Of a DNA stretch of 43,312 bases, positions 29,210 through 38,327 are shown in pieces (within the stretch, counting starts at the first letter, position 1; each line of letters opens with the position of its first letter). The notes beneath the pieces are model-generated. The model had not been told where the DNA came from. It searched no databases and was given only the letters and a program-made list of their open reading frames with translations. The translations under genes were made by a program, and so were the position numbers. Origin of the DNA: JABCPE02 sp963509715 (GTDB lineage Bacteria; Bacteroidota; Bacteroidia; Flavobacteriales; Weeksellaceae); NCBI GenBank assembly GCA_963509715.1, contig CAUPCB010000012.1:1-43312 (forward strand), read 5' to 3'.

Positions 29210-29818
29210 ATGGCAAGATATATTGGACCTAAAACAAAAATTGCTAGAAAATTTGGTGTAGCAATTTATGGAGATGATAAAAGTTTTGAAAAAAGAAGAA
29301 ATCAACCTCCAGGTCAACACGGACCAAATAAAAGAAGAGGAGCTAAAAAATCTGAATATGCAGTTCAGTTAGCCGAAAAACAAAAAGTAAAATATATCTA
29401 TGGAATCTTAGAAAAACAATTTGCGAATATGTTTGATAAGGCTCATAGAAGTAAAGGTGTAACAGGTGAAGTTTTGTTACAACTTTGTGAATCTAGATTG
29501 GATAATGTTGTATACAGATTAGGTTTTGCTAAGACTAGAGCAGCTGCAAGACAATTGGTTTCACACAGACATATCACTGTAAATGGAGAATTGGTAAATA
29601 TTCCATCATATTCTCTAAAAGCAGGAGATGTTGTTGCAGTAAGAGCTAAGTCTAAATCACTTGAAGTTGTAGCAGATGCATTAGCATCTAAATCAAACTA
29701 TGAGTGGTTACAATATAACGACGAAAAGAGAGAAGGAGTATTTATTTCTACTCCTGAAAGATTACAGATTCCTGAAGATATCAAGGAACAGTTAATCGTC
29801 GAGTTATATTCTAAATAA
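29210..29818 (+). CDS. rpsD: 30S ribosomal protein S4
   Basis: S4 starts small-subunit assembly and, in E. coli, represses the alpha operon. The 202-residue protein has the N-terminal MARYIGPKTKIARKFGVAIYG and an S4-type RNA-binding domain with the signature CESRLDNVVYRLGFAKTRAAARQLVSHRHITVNG. The form lacks the Cys cluster of zinc-binding S4. A 35-base gap precedes rpoA. Confidence 0.98.
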   Translation: MARYIGPKTKIARKFGVAIYGDDKSFEKRRNQPPGQHGPNKRRGAKKSEYAVQLAEKQKVKYIYGILEKQFANMFDKAHRSKGVTGEVLLQLCESRLDNVVYRLGFAKTRAAARQLVSHRHITVNGELVNIPSYSLKAGDVVAVRAKSKSLEVVADALASKSNYEWLQYNDEKREGVFISTPERLQIPEDIKEQLIVELYSK

Positions 29819-29853
29819 TTTTTTAATCAAATTCTTGCTCAACCCAATTTTAT

Positions 29854-30849
29854 ATGGCAATTTTACAATTCATAAAACCCGATAAAGTAATACTTCTAAA
29901 CTCTACAGAAACTAGAGGTCAGTTTGAATTCAGACCGCTAGAACCTGGATTTGGAACAACTATCGGTAATGCTTTGAGGAGAGTCTTGTTATCTTCTCTC
30001 GAAGGATATGCTATTACATCTATTAAGATAGAAGGAGTAGAGCATGAGTTTTCAACAATTCCAGGAGTAATTGAGGATGTAACTGAAATAATCCTTAACC
30101 TTAAACAGTTAAGATTAAAGGCTACAACAGAAAATGCTCCTGCTGAACAAGTAAGTGTTAAAGTTTCTAATCAAACAACAGTAACTGCTGGAGATTTCTC
30201 TAAATTCATCAAAGGATTTGAAGTATTAAATCCAGATTTAGTTATCTGTAATATGGCAAAAAATGTGTCGTTTGATATTAAGTTTAATATAGATAAAGGT
30301 AGAGGATATGTTCCTTCTGAGCAGAATAAATTAAATAATGCTCCTATCGGGACTATCGCTATTGACTCTATTTATACACCTATTAAGAAGGTTCAGTATA
30401 GTGTTGAAAACTATCGTGTGGAGCAGAAAACAGACTACGAAAAACTAGTTTTGGACATAGAGACAGACGGTTCTATCTCTCCTCAAAATGCTTTGACAGA
30501 AGCTTCCAAGATATTGATTTATCACTTTATGTTATTCTCTGATGAAAGAATAACACTAGAGACAGAAGCAGTAAAAGCATCTATCCAATACGATGAAGAA
30601 ACACTTCATATAAGACAATTATTGAAATCCAAGTTAGTAGATATGGATCTGTCTGTAAGAGCAATCAATTGTTTGAAAGCAGCAGAAGTAGAAACGCTTG
30701 GAGAATTGGTTTCATTCAGTAAGTCTGATTTGATGAAATTTAGAAATTTTGGTAAAAAATCGCTAACAGAATTAGAAGAATTAGTTCATTCTAAAGGTTT
30801 GAACTTCGGATTTGATGTTAGCAAATATAAATTAGACGCTGATAAATAA
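29854..30849 (+). CDS. rpoA: DNA-directed RNA polymerase subunit alpha
   Basis: The alpha dimer scaffolds RNA polymerase assembly and contacts activators and UP elements. The 331-residue protein has the N-terminal domain (about 1-235; FRPLEPGFGTTIGNALRRVLLSSLEGYAITSIKIEGVEHEFSTIPGV) and the C-terminal DNA-binding domain (about 250-320; LDLSVRAINCLKAAEVETLGELVSFSKSDLMKFRNFGKKSLTELEEL). Its large partners rpoB and rpoC are not in this window. It lies between rpsD and rplQ as usual. Confidence 0.99.
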   Translation: MAILQFIKPDKVILLNSTETRGQFEFRPLEPGFGTTIGNALRRVLLSSLEGYAITSIKIEGVEHEFSTIPGVIEDVTEIILNLKQLRLKATTENAPAEQVSVKVSNQTTVTAGDFSKFIKGFEVLNPDLVICNMAKNVSFDIKFNIDKGRGYVPSEQNKLNNAPIGTIAIDSIYTPIKKVQYSVENYRVEQKTDYEKLVLDIETDGSISPQNALTEASKILIYHFMLFSDERITLETEAVKASIQYDEETLHIRQLLKSKLVDMDLSVRAINCLKAAEVETLGELVSFSKSDLMKFRNFGKKSLTELEELVHSKGLNFGFDVSKYKLDADK

Positions 30850-30858
30850 TTTTATATC

Positions 30859-31344
30859 ATGAGACACGGAAAGAAATTTAATCATTTAGGAAGAACTGCC
30901 TCTCATAGAAAAGCATTACTTTCCAATATGGCATGTTCTCTTATAGAACATAAAAGAATAAATACTACTGTAGCTAAAGCTAAAGCTCTTAGAGTGTATG
31001 TAGAACCTCTTTTGACTAAAGCAAAAGAAGATACTACACACAATAGAAGAATAGTATTCTCTTACCTTCAGAATAAAGACGCAGTTACTGAATTATTCAG
31101 AACAATTGCTCCAAAAATCGCTGAAAGAAATGGAGGATATTGCAGAATCATCAAAACAGGATTTAGACTTGGAGATGGTGCTGATACTGCTATGATAGAG
31201 CTAGTTGATTTCAATGAACTATATAGTGCAAAATCAGATGCTAAGAAAACTACAAGAAGAAGTAGAAGATCTTCTTCTAAAAAAGAAACTTCTGAAGCAC
31301 CTGAAGTAAAAGCAGAGGAATCAGCTGAAAAAGCAGGAGAATAA
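30859..31344 (+). CDS. rplQ: 50S ribosomal protein L17 with charged tail
   Basis: L17 lies close to the tunnel exit. The core (about residues 1-120) has MRHGKKFNHLGRTASHRKALLSNMACSLIEHKRI and a normal end. The protein continues for about 40 residues as a Ser/Lys/Arg- and then Glu/Ala-rich tail (from SDAKKTTRRSRRSS to EESAEKAGE), giving 161 residues against 127 in E. coli. It is the last gene of the block, followed by a terminator. Confidence 0.97.
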   Translation: MRHGKKFNHLGRTASHRKALLSNMACSLIEHKRINTTVAKAKALRVYVEPLLTKAKEDTTHNRRIVFSYLQNKDAVTELFRTIAPKIAERNGGYCRIIKTGFRLGDGADTAMIELVDFNELYSAKSDAKKTTRRSRRSSSKKETSEAPEVKAEESAEKAGE

Positions 31345-31367
31345 GTTTTTTTTACAACTAACTATAA

Positions 31368-31403
31368 AAAATAGTCCTTATCATTATTGGTAGGGACTAT
31401 TTT
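31368..31403 (+). terminator. Terminator of the ribosomal protein block
   Basis: Arms 31368-31380 and 31391-31403 form a 13-bp stem with one G-U pair and a 10-base loop; the right arm ends in TTTT, followed by AGTTTTG. It lies 23 bases after the rplQ stop. Confidence 0.85.
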
Positions 31404-31425
31404 AGTTTTGATGATATAAAAAAAG

Positions 31426-31449
31426 AAGGAGACTTTATAAAGTCTCCTT
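31426..31449 (-). terminator. Terminator overlapping the S9 peptidase stop
   Basis: A perfect 24-base palindrome centred at 31437/31438 contains the minus-strand stop codon (31435-31437) and the last codons of the peptidase. On the minus strand it is followed by CTTTTTTTAT. The stem therefore includes coding sequence. Confidence 0.82.
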
Positions 31450-33432
31450 TAACCAACTAAAGAACTCTCTTTGCCATACTAAGGCATTCTGAGGTTTTAG
31501 TACCCAGTGGTTTTCATCTGGGAAGTATAGAAATTTAGATTTGATATTTTTAAGCCTAGCCACTTGGAAAGCTTGTTGTCCCTGCTCATAAGGAACTCTG
31601 AAATCCATATTTCCTTGGATAATCATTATTGGCGTATTCCAGTTGTTCACATAGCTGCTCGGATTGAATTTAGTGTAAGATTTTGAAGAAGGATTGTCCC
31701 AAGGAGAACCTCCCATATCCCAATTTGCAAACCAAAGCTCTTCGGTAGTACCATACCAAGATTTAGTATCAAAAAGCCCATTGTGAGAAATGAAAGTTTT
31801 GAATCTGTTTTGGTGGACTCCAGCCAGCATCAGTACAGAATAACCTCCATAGCTAGCACCCACAGCGCCTATTCTGTCCTTGTCTATGTATGGAAGTTCT
31901 TTCGCGAAGTCTGCTGCAGATAGATAGTCTTGTATGGATTGTCCTCCCCAGTCTTGGCTGATTTGTTCATTCCATTTTGTTCCCCATCCTGGCATGCCTC
32001 TACGGTTAGGAGCGATTACGATATAATCATTAGCAGTCATTAGTGAGAAATTCCATCTTAGGCTAAAATATGGCGTAAGAGCAGACTGGGGGCCTCCTTG
32101 GCAGTATAGAAGTGCAGGATATTTTTTGTTTGGGTCAAAATTTGGTGGGTAGTGGAACCATACGCCCATCTCCTTACCATCGGTAGTTTTTACCATTTTT
32201 AGTTCAGAATGACCTAATTTTAGTTTTTGGTAAAAATCTGCATTGACATCAGTTACCTGCTTCATTTTTCCATTTTTTAAATCTACAGAATAGAGTTCTG
32301 GGCTGTGGAAAGCATCATTTCTATTCACTAAAAGTGAATTTTTATTTTGTGCAAAAACAGCATTTACATCAAAATCGCCCTTTGTAACTTGTTTTACGGT
32401 TTTGTTTTGATTAACGGTAAATAACTGTTTAGTTCCTCTGAAAGCAGCCGTGAAATAGATGTTCTGAGAGTCATTAGCCCAGAAGACATCTCCCGTTACG
32501 CTGTCATCCCAGTTTTTAGTAAGGTTGGTTTTACTTCTATTTCCCCAATCCATCACATAGATATCGTTTTTATCGGCTTCGTAGCCATCTCTTGCCATAC
32601 TTTGCCAAAGAAGATATTTCCCATTTGGGCTGAATTTAGGGTTCAAATCATATCCCATCATTCCTTCTGTAAGGTTACTGGTTTTTCCTGTTGCCAATTC
32701 GTATAGGAATATGTCTGTATTGGTGCTAACAGCATATTCTTTTCCAGTTTTTGCCTTAGTAACATAGATGATATGTTTAGCGTCAGGTGACCAGATGAAA
32801 TCTTCCCCACCGCCGAAAGGCTTTTGAGGTGAGTCATAGGCTTTTCCTTCTAGTAAATCTTTGGCTGCGCTAGAATTTTCTTTAACACTAACTACGAAAA
32901 TATGATTGTATTTCCCTGCATACCAAGTGTCCCAGTGGCGGTGGTTTAGGTCTGTGTAGACTTGTGCAGAGGAGTTAGGAACATCGCTGTATTTATCTTT
33001 GCTGTAGATTTTTTCTAACTGAACTTCTCTACTAAAAGCCACTTTTTGTCCATCGGGAGAAACCTTAATATTTTGGGCATCTTTCCCAATGGTATAGAAC
33101 TCTTTCCAAGATTTCCCATTGTCATTGGAACGGTAGATTTTACCATCTTCAAGGGCATAAATTCCGTTTTTATCCCATTGGATAAAAGATTTTTTCCCTA
33201 AATCAAATGGAACACTTTGAGAGGAAGATGTGTTTAGCAAATAGGTTTTATGAACATTTTTTTCTGTCTCCAAATCAGTCTGGCTGGTTCTGTAAACAAC
33301 CAATGAATGGTCTGGAGAAGCTCCTTGAACGCTTATTTTCCTTAGCTTCCAGAGGGTTTCTGGTGTCATCACTTCCTGTGCGTTCATCAACAGAGGAGCG
33401 GCGATAGCTAATGCTGTATACTTTAAATTCAT
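31435..33432 (-). CDS. Secreted S9-family serine peptidase (DPP/acylaminoacyl-type)
   Basis: This family removes dipeptides or N-acyl amino acids from peptides. The 665-residue protein has a signal peptide (MNLKYTALAIAAPLLMNAQ), a beta-propeller-like N-terminal part (about 30-400, with repeated WSPDAKHIIYVT and FSPNGKYLLWQS blades, TolB/WD40-like) and a C-terminal alpha/beta hydrolase domain. The catalytic triad can be placed: Ser in GASYGG, Asp in MIIQGNMDFRVP, and His in DENHWVL. It is probably periplasmic and involved in peptide use. It is transcribed toward the ribosomal block and separated from thiL by a 222-base gap. Confidence 0.92.
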   Translation of the reverse strand: MNLKYTALAIAAPLLMNAQEVMTPETLWKLRKISVQGASPDHSLVVYRTSQTDLETEKNVHKTYLLNTSSSQSVPFDLGKKSFIQWDKNGIYALEDGKIYRSNDNGKSWKEFYTIGKDAQNIKVSPDGQKVAFSREVQLEKIYSKDKYSDVPNSSAQVYTDLNHRHWDTWYAGKYNHIFVVSVKENSSAAKDLLEGKAYDSPQKPFGGGEDFIWSPDAKHIIYVTKAKTGKEYAVSTNTDIFLYELATGKTSNLTEGMMGYDLNPKFSPNGKYLLWQSMARDGYEADKNDIYVMDWGNRSKTNLTKNWDDSVTGDVFWANDSQNIYFTAAFRGTKQLFTVNQNKTVKQVTKGDFDVNAVFAQNKNSLLVNRNDAFHSPELYSVDLKNGKMKQVTDVNADFYQKLKLGHSELKMVKTTDGKEMGVWFHYPPNFDPNKKYPALLYCQGGPQSALTPYFSLRWNFSLMTANDYIVIAPNRRGMPGWGTKWNEQISQDWGGQSIQDYLSAADFAKELPYIDKDRIGAVGASYGGYSVLMLAGVHQNRFKTFISHNGLFDTKSWYGTTEELWFANWDMGGSPWDNPSSKSYTKFNPSSYVNNWNTPIMIIQGNMDFRVPYEQGQQAFQVARLKNIKSKFLYFPDENHWVLKPQNALVWQREFFSWLKETL

Positions 33433-33625
33433 GAGATATGATTTTTAATGGGTTTAAAATTAAAAAAAACTTTCAAAATATAAAATTTTTGTTAGTTTTG
33501 ATAGAAAAAGCGAGAAGGGTATTTTTCTGAAAAAGAAACAATCAGAGAATTAAAAAAACTGAAACAGCCAAGATTAAATAAAGGGTTCATTTCTGGATTT
33601 TATCTTTTTTGATGTTGAGATTTAC

Positions 33626-33633
33626 TACCTTTG
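33626..33633 (+). promoter_or_regulatory. -7 promoter element of thiL
   Basis: TACCTTTG matches TAnnTTTG, 21 bases upstream of the chosen thiL start. A TTTG at 33608-33611 is only 14 bp upstream, too close to be a good -33. The rest of the 222-base gap (33433-33654) holds AT-rich sequence with no other clear feature. Confidence 0.5.
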
Positions 33634-33654
33634 TGGCTAAAATTACTGAAAATT

Positions 33655-34722
33655 ATGTTTGAAAATAAAAATCAAGAACTTACACCTATTTCTACATCAG
33701 GCGAATTTGGGCTTATAAAACATCTGACGCAGTTTTTCCCTGTTGAGAATACTTCTACAGAATTGGGCGTGGGAGATGATGCAGCCATTATCAATGCTGA
33801 AGGAAAAAAAGTTCTTGTCAGCACCGATATGTTTACAGAAGGAGTGGATTTTAATTTAGGATATGTTCCTCTGAAACATTTGGGCTATAAGGCGGTAGTG
33901 GCAGGAATCAGCGATATTGTCGCTATGAATGCAGTTCCTACTCAGGTTATGATTTCGGTAGCTGTTTCTAATCGCTTTCCTGTAGAGGCTTTGGAGGAAA
34001 TTTATGTAGGAATTCAGCTGGCATGCCGACGATACAAGGTGGATTTAGTAGGTGGAGATACTACCAGCTCTCAAGCGGGATTAGTAATAAATGTCACTGC
34101 AATAGGACTGGAAAGTTCTGAAAAAATAATCAACCGAAATGGAGCAAAACCGAATGATTTACTGGTAGTTACTGGTGATTTAGGAGGAGCGTATATGGGC
34201 TTGCAGATTTTGGAGAGGGAGCATTCCGTTTATCTCAAAAATCCTAATATGCAGCCAGAGATGGAGGGGTATGATTATATTTTGGAGCGCCAACTAAAAC
34301 CAGAGGCGCGAGCAGATATTAAAGAGATTTTAGAAGAATTGGGCGTGAAACCTACCTCTATGATAGATATTTCCGATGGGCTGGCATCGGAAGTTCTGCA
34401 TCTTTCTGACAGGTCAAAGGTTGGTTTTAGAATTTATGAGGAAAAAATCCCAATGGATGAGCTTACCATAAGCACTGCGGATGAGTTTAATCTCAATCCT
34501 GTGATGACAGCACTCAATGGGGGAGAGGACTATGAACTGCTGTTTACCATATCTCAGAATGATTTTGATAAAATTAAAAACAATCCAGACTTTACCATCA
34601 TCGGGCATGCTGTGGAGGAAGAGCAGGGGAATTATCTGGTTCTCAGAGGGTCTAATGAACTTGCTGAGCTTACAGCGCAGGGCTGGGATGCTTATTTAAA
34701 AAGTAAAAAGAAAACAGATTAA
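33655..34722 (+). CDS. thiL: Thiamine-monophosphate kinase
   Basis: ThiL phosphorylates thiamine monophosphate to the active cofactor thiamine diphosphate. The 355-residue protein has the AIR-synthase-like fold with the family motifs GVGDDAAII near the start, STDMFTEGVDF, VGGDTTSSQAGLVINVTAIG, MIDISDGLASEVLHLS and NGGEDYELLF. The start was moved to ATG 33655 (MFENKNQEL) because the upstream extension overlaps the promoter-like TACCTTTG. Next genes are dCMP deaminase, recombinase and NUDIX hydrolase on the same strand, with gaps of 20 bases or less. Confidence 0.95.
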   Translation: MFENKNQELTPISTSGEFGLIKHLTQFFPVENTSTELGVGDDAAIINAEGKKVLVSTDMFTEGVDFNLGYVPLKHLGYKAVVAGISDIVAMNAVPTQVMISVAVSNRFPVEALEEIYVGIQLACRRYKVDLVGGDTTSSQAGLVINVTAIGLESSEKIINRNGAKPNDLLVVTGDLGGAYMGLQILEREHSVYLKNPNMQPEMEGYDYILERQLKPEARADIKEILEELGVKPTSMIDISDGLASEVLHLSDRSKVGFRIYEEKIPMDELTISTADEFNLNPVMTALNGGEDYELLFTISQNDFDKIKNNPDFTIIGHAVEEEQGNYLVLRGSNELAELTAQGWDAYLKSKKKTD

Positions 34723-34742
34723 CCAGAGTTAAGACTAAAATT

Positions 34743-35177
34743 ATGTACAACAAATATGATGTTGCCTACCTAAAAATGGCTCTGGAATGGGCGAAACTTT
34801 CCTATTGCAAAAGAAAGCAGGTAGGGGCGCTCATCGTGAAGGACAGAACCATCATCTCTGATGGGTATAACGGCACACCTTCTGGTTTTGAAAACTGCTG
34901 CGAAGATGAGAATAATAAAACCAAATGGTATGTTCTCCATGCAGAGGCAAACGCCATTCTGAAAATATCCCGAAGCACACAGTCCTGCGAGGGGGCGACA
35001 TTATATCTTACCCTTTCGCCGTGTAAAGAGTGCAGCAAACTGATTTTCCAGTCTGGGATAAAAAGAGTGGTTTATATACAAGATTATTCTGATAATGAAG
35101 GGCTTGCGTTCCTCAAAGATGCAGGTGTTGAAATACTAAAAATATCTAAGGAAGAATTAGAAAATGACATGGAGTGA
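34743..35177 (+). CDS. dCMP deaminase family protein
   Basis: dCMP deaminase supplies dUMP for thymidylate synthesis. The 144-residue protein has the zinc site HAE (His66, Glu68) and PCKEC (Cys94, Cys97), and a second Cys-rich segment (residues 52-53) before it as in ComEB-type enzymes. The GYNGTPSGFENC segment is typical. The gene overlaps the next one by 14 bases. Substrate (dCMP or a related nucleotide) is inferred from family likeness. Confidence 0.9.
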   Translation: MYNKYDVAYLKMALEWAKLSYCKRKQVGALIVKDRTIISDGYNGTPSGFENCCEDENNKTKWYVLHAEANAILKISRSTQSCEGATLYLTLSPCKECSKLIFQSGIKRVVYIQDYSDNEGLAFLKDAGVEILKISKEELENDME

Positions 35178-36066
35178 AGCTATTGAAAACTATGCTAACT
35201 ATCTGAGGTTTGAGAAAAATGCTTCAGAAAACACCATAGAAGCATATGTTTCAGACCTGCAAAAATTACAGGATTTTGCAGAGCAGAACCTGATGAACAT
35301 TACGCCCGTTACCATTTCTTATGAGCATTTGCAGGAATTTCTTTACCAAGTATCAAAAATCAATTACAGCGAAAGGACACAGGCAAGGTGGATTTCTTCC
35401 ATTAAAGGATTTTTCAGTTTTTTGCTGGAAGATGAACTTCGCGAAGACAATCCTTCGGCTCTTTTAGAAACGCCTAAATTAGGGCTTTATCTGCCTGATA
35501 CATTGTCTTTGGAAGAAATAGAAAAACTAATTTCTGCAACGGAAGAAAATACCGATTTAGCAAAGAGAAACCACTGTATGATAGAGGTTTTGTATGGCTG
35601 TGGGCTGCGCGTTTCGGAGCTTACGGAGCTTCAGATTTCAAATATCAATTTTAAAGAAAATTACCTCAAGATACAGGGGAAAGGCGACAAGGTTCGCTTT
35701 GTTCCGTTGGCTGATTATACAGCAGATTTCATTAAAAACTACATCAATAATATCCGAAGCAAACAAAAAATAAATCCTAAACATTCCGATATATTATTCT
35801 TAAACAGCAGAGGAGCGCAGATTTCTAGGCAAATGGTTTTTCTTATTATAAAGGATATAGTGAAAAAAGCGGGTATTCAGAAAAATATTTCGCCTCACAC
35901 TTTCCGCCACTCTTTTGCGACTCATCTTCTTCAGAATGGAGCGGATTTACGGTTTATACAGGAGATGCTTGGGCATTCCAGCATTACCACTACGGAGATT
36001 TATACCCACCTGAATACGGAAGAACTCCATGAAACGATTTTAAAATATCACCCAAGAAATCAATAA
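35164..36066 (+). CDS. xerD: Site-specific tyrosine recombinase, XerD type
   Basis: Xer recombinases resolve chromosome dimers at dif. The 300-residue protein has an N-terminal SAM-like core-binding domain (about 1-95) and a catalytic domain with Arg149, Lys173, His245-x-x-Arg248, His271 and nucleophile Tyr280, all as in XerC/XerD. Length is normal. The start overlaps the dCMP deaminase end by 14 bases, so both are translated from one mRNA. Whether this is XerC or XerD cannot be settled here, and no dif site was found in the window. Confidence 0.93.
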   Translation: MTWSEAIENYANYLRFEKNASENTIEAYVSDLQKLQDFAEQNLMNITPVTISYEHLQEFLYQVSKINYSERTQARWISSIKGFFSFLLEDELREDNPSALLETPKLGLYLPDTLSLEEIEKLISATEENTDLAKRNHCMIEVLYGCGLRVSELTELQISNINFKENYLKIQGKGDKVRFVPLADYTADFIKNYINNIRSKQKINPKHSDILFLNSRGAQISRQMVFLIIKDIVKKAGIQKNISPHTFRHSFATHLLQNGADLRFIQEMLGHSSITTTEIYTHLNTEELHETILKYHPRNQ

Positions 36067-36070
36067 AAAA

Positions 36071-36601
36071 ATGAATGAATTAAATTTTTGCCCAAAATGC
36101 GGAAAAAAATCACTCTGTTGGGAACAAGGAAAAAGATGGAGCTGCCCAGAGTGTGATTTTGTTTTGTATCATAATTGTGCAGCGGCGGTGGCTGTGGTTG
36201 TCATCTGTGGCGATGAAATTTTACTGACCAAGAGAAACCAAGAGCCAGCCAAAGGAAAACTAGATTTGGCAGGAGGTTTTACAGACCCTAATGAAAGTGC
36301 AGAATTTACCTGTTTTCGGGAACTGAAAGAGGAGCTGGATATAGAAATAGACACTGGAAAACTTAAGTTTTTGATGAGTCTGCCGAATATCTACCATTAC
36401 AAAGGAATAGACTATAATACGCTGGATTTGTTTTTTGAATATCGTGTGGAAGAAAAATTTTCTGTCAATTTAGAAAAATCAGAAATAGCTGAAACAGTTT
36501 GGGTTAGGAAAGAAAATATCCAGCTGGAAGATATTGCTTTTCCTTCGCAGAGATTGTTTTTTGAAAGATTTTTAAATAAAAATCAAGAAAAAATTTGTTA
36601 A
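36071..36601 (+). CDS. NUDIX hydrolase with N-terminal zinc ribbon
   Basis: NUDIX enzymes hydrolyse nucleoside diphosphates linked to other groups. The 176-residue protein starts with a Cys-rich finger (Cys7, Cys10, Cys25, Cys28) and then a NUDIX box at residues 69-91: Gly69, Glu75, Arg83-Glu84, Glu87-Glu88 are present, while the final Gly of the box is Asp90. The layout resembles NADH/NAD-capped RNA pyrophosphatase (NudC) but is shorter, so the substrate is uncertain. It is the last gene of the thiL group; the sulP promoter overlaps its stop. Confidence 0.88.
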   Translation: MNELNFCPKCGKKSLCWEQGKRWSCPECDFVLYHNCAAAVAVVVICGDEILLTKRNQEPAKGKLDLAGGFTDPNESAEFTCFRELKEELDIEIDTGKLKFLMSLPNIYHYKGIDYNTLDLFFEYRVEEKFSVNLEKSEIAETVWVRKENIQLEDIAFPSQRLFFERFLNKNQEKIC

Positions 36602-36624
36602 AAAATCAAAATTATATAAATTTG
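36594..36624 (+). promoter_or_regulatory. Promoter of sulP
   Basis: TTTG (36594-36597), 19 bp, TAAATTTG (36617-36624): an exact consensus promoter. The TTTG lies inside the last codons of the NUDIX gene. The leader is about 60 bases. Confidence 0.85.
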
Positions 36625-36688
36625 TATCGTTGCATTTCATTTGCAAATATTTTTTTACGGTATATAATTTTATAAATAGATTTTCACG

Positions 36689-38290
36689 ATGAGTTCAAAC
36701 AAGATTCCTGCTGATGGTTTGGCAGGTCTTAAAGAGAATTTTACCAAAGACGCACTTGCTGGGTTTTTGGTATTTTTGTTAGCATTACCATTGAGTATGG
36801 GAGTTGCCAAAGCGGCGGACTTTCCTCCGATTTTTGGGGTTGTTTCTGCGATTATTGGCGGAATAGTGGTTAGTTTTTTTGCTGGTTCTAGACTATCTGT
36901 CAAAGGGCCTGCGGCGGGACTTATTTCCATAGGTGCAGGTGCAGTGGCGGCGTTTGGCGGTGGAGAAACTGGCTGGAAAATGGCAGTGGCGACTATTGCG
37001 GTAGCAGGTGTTATCCAAATTGTGATGGGGCTTCTGAAACTGGGTAAATATGCGGACTTGTTCCCTTCTGCGGCGGTGCATGGGATGCTCGCAGCGATAG
37101 GAATTATCATCATGTCTAAACAGCTGCATTTGCTTTTGGGGATTAAACCTGATGATTTGGCAGGAATGGGCGTGATAGATTTGCTAAAACACTTGCCAAA
37201 CAGCATAATGAACGCTGATAGAGAAAATACGATTTTGGGGCTGACTTGTTTGGCGATTCTCTTCGGAATGGGAATGATTAAAAACCCAATAGTGAAGAAG
37301 ATTCCTGCTCCGTTAGTGGTACTTTTGGTAGCGATACCGATGGGAATTTATTTCGAAATGGATGCTAACGAAAAGGTGGAAATCGGTAGTATTTTTGACA
37401 CTTTCAAAAATGGAGTTTTCGTTGCTGATTTTTCTGGAATGTGGACTCATACAGGCGTTTTTGTGCAGTATGTTATTTTGTTTTTACTGATTGGTTCTAT
37501 CGAATCTCTTTTGACAGCCAAAGCGATAGATTTAGTAGACCCATATAGAAGAAAATCAGACTTTAATAAAGACCTTTCTGCAGTAGGTTTCGGAAATGTG
37601 CTTTCTGGACTAGTGGGCGGGCAGCCGATGATATCAGAGGTAGCGAGAAGTTCAGCCAATGTTTCTAATGGAGCGGTGACAAGATGGGCGAATTTTTTCC
37701 ATGGATTGTTTATGCTTTTGGCAGTGATTTTTGCGGTTCCGCTTATTGAGATGATACCAAACACGGCACTTTCTGCGATGCTGGTTTTTGTAGGGTTTAA
37801 TCTGGCTCACCCGAGAGAATTTATACACATTTTCCACATTGGGAAAGGGCAGTTTGTTATTTTTGTTTCTACGGTGATAGTTACCCTTTTGACAGACCTT
37901 TTGGCAGGTGTAGCTTTTGGGATTGTGTTGAAAATCATTATCAATATGATGAATGGTGCCAAGGTTCAGGATTTCCTTCATTTGAATATGAATATAGCAA
38001 ATAATGACCCTGAAATAGCGGAAGTAGAAGCGAAGGGAAGTCTTCTATTTAGTAACAATATGAAGCTGGGAGAGTTTTTAGATTCATTAAATAAATACAA
38101 GGAAGTGAGATTTAATCTCGGAGAATTGGAATTATTAGACCATACTTCTCTGGCTACTATCCAAAAATGGAAAAAAATTCAAGAGGATGTTTCAGGAATG
38201 AAAATAAGCCTCAATGGATTAGAAAATCACTCTAAATCAGGAGATTCTGAAGATTCTGTACTGAGAAAAGGAAAAAGACATCCATTTTAA
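36689..38290 (+). CDS. SulP-family anion permease with STAS domain
   Basis: SulP proteins move sulfate, bicarbonate or other anions across the membrane. The 533-residue protein has about 11-12 membrane spans with the family start DALAGFLVFLLALPLSMGVAKA and the SVKGPAAGL and QPMISEVARSSANVSNGA core segments, then a C-terminal STAS-like region (about 440-515). The gene converges on a beta-carbonic anhydrase gene, which favours bicarbonate as a substrate, though this is inferred. It has its own promoter, 88 bases downstream of the NUDIX stop. Confidence 0.93.
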   Translation: MSSNKIPADGLAGLKENFTKDALAGFLVFLLALPLSMGVAKAADFPPIFGVVSAIIGGIVVSFFAGSRLSVKGPAAGLISIGAGAVAAFGGGETGWKMAVATIAVAGVIQIVMGLLKLGKYADLFPSAAVHGMLAAIGIIIMSKQLHLLLGIKPDDLAGMGVIDLLKHLPNSIMNADRENTILGLTCLAILFGMGMIKNPIVKKIPAPLVVLLVAIPMGIYFEMDANEKVEIGSIFDTFKNGVFVADFSGMWTHTGVFVQYVILFLLIGSIESLLTAKAIDLVDPYRRKSDFNKDLSAVGFGNVLSGLVGGQPMISEVARSSANVSNGAVTRWANFFHGLFMLLAVIFAVPLIEMIPNTALSAMLVFVGFNLAHPREFIHIFHIGKGQFVIFVSTVIVTLLTDLLAGVAFGIVLKIIINMMNGAKVQDFLHLNMNIANNDPEIAEVEAKGSLLFSNNMKLGEFLDSLNKYKEVRFNLGELELLDHTSLATIQKWKKIQEDVSGMKISLNGLENHSKSGDSEDSVLRKGKRHPF

Positions 38291-38294
38291 AATA

Positions 38295-38324
38295 AAAAAT
38301 GCTGCAAAATTTTGCAGCATTTTT
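38295..38324. terminator. Bidirectional terminator between sulP and carbonic anhydrase
   Basis: A perfect 30-base palindrome (15-base arms 38295-38309 and 38310-38324) with A-runs at the left and T-runs at the right ends both converging genes, 4 bases after the sulP stop and 3 bases before the anhydrase stop. Confidence 0.92.
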
Positions 38325-38327
38325 GTT

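Noticed and set aside
33631..33654. Upstream in-frame start of thiL
   Set aside because: It overlaps the TACCTTTG promoter element; the ATG at 33655 gives a normal ThiL N-terminus.
36670..37206. Long reverse frame inside sulP
   Set aside because: It is a shadow of the Ala/Gly-rich SulP codons with no independent evidence.
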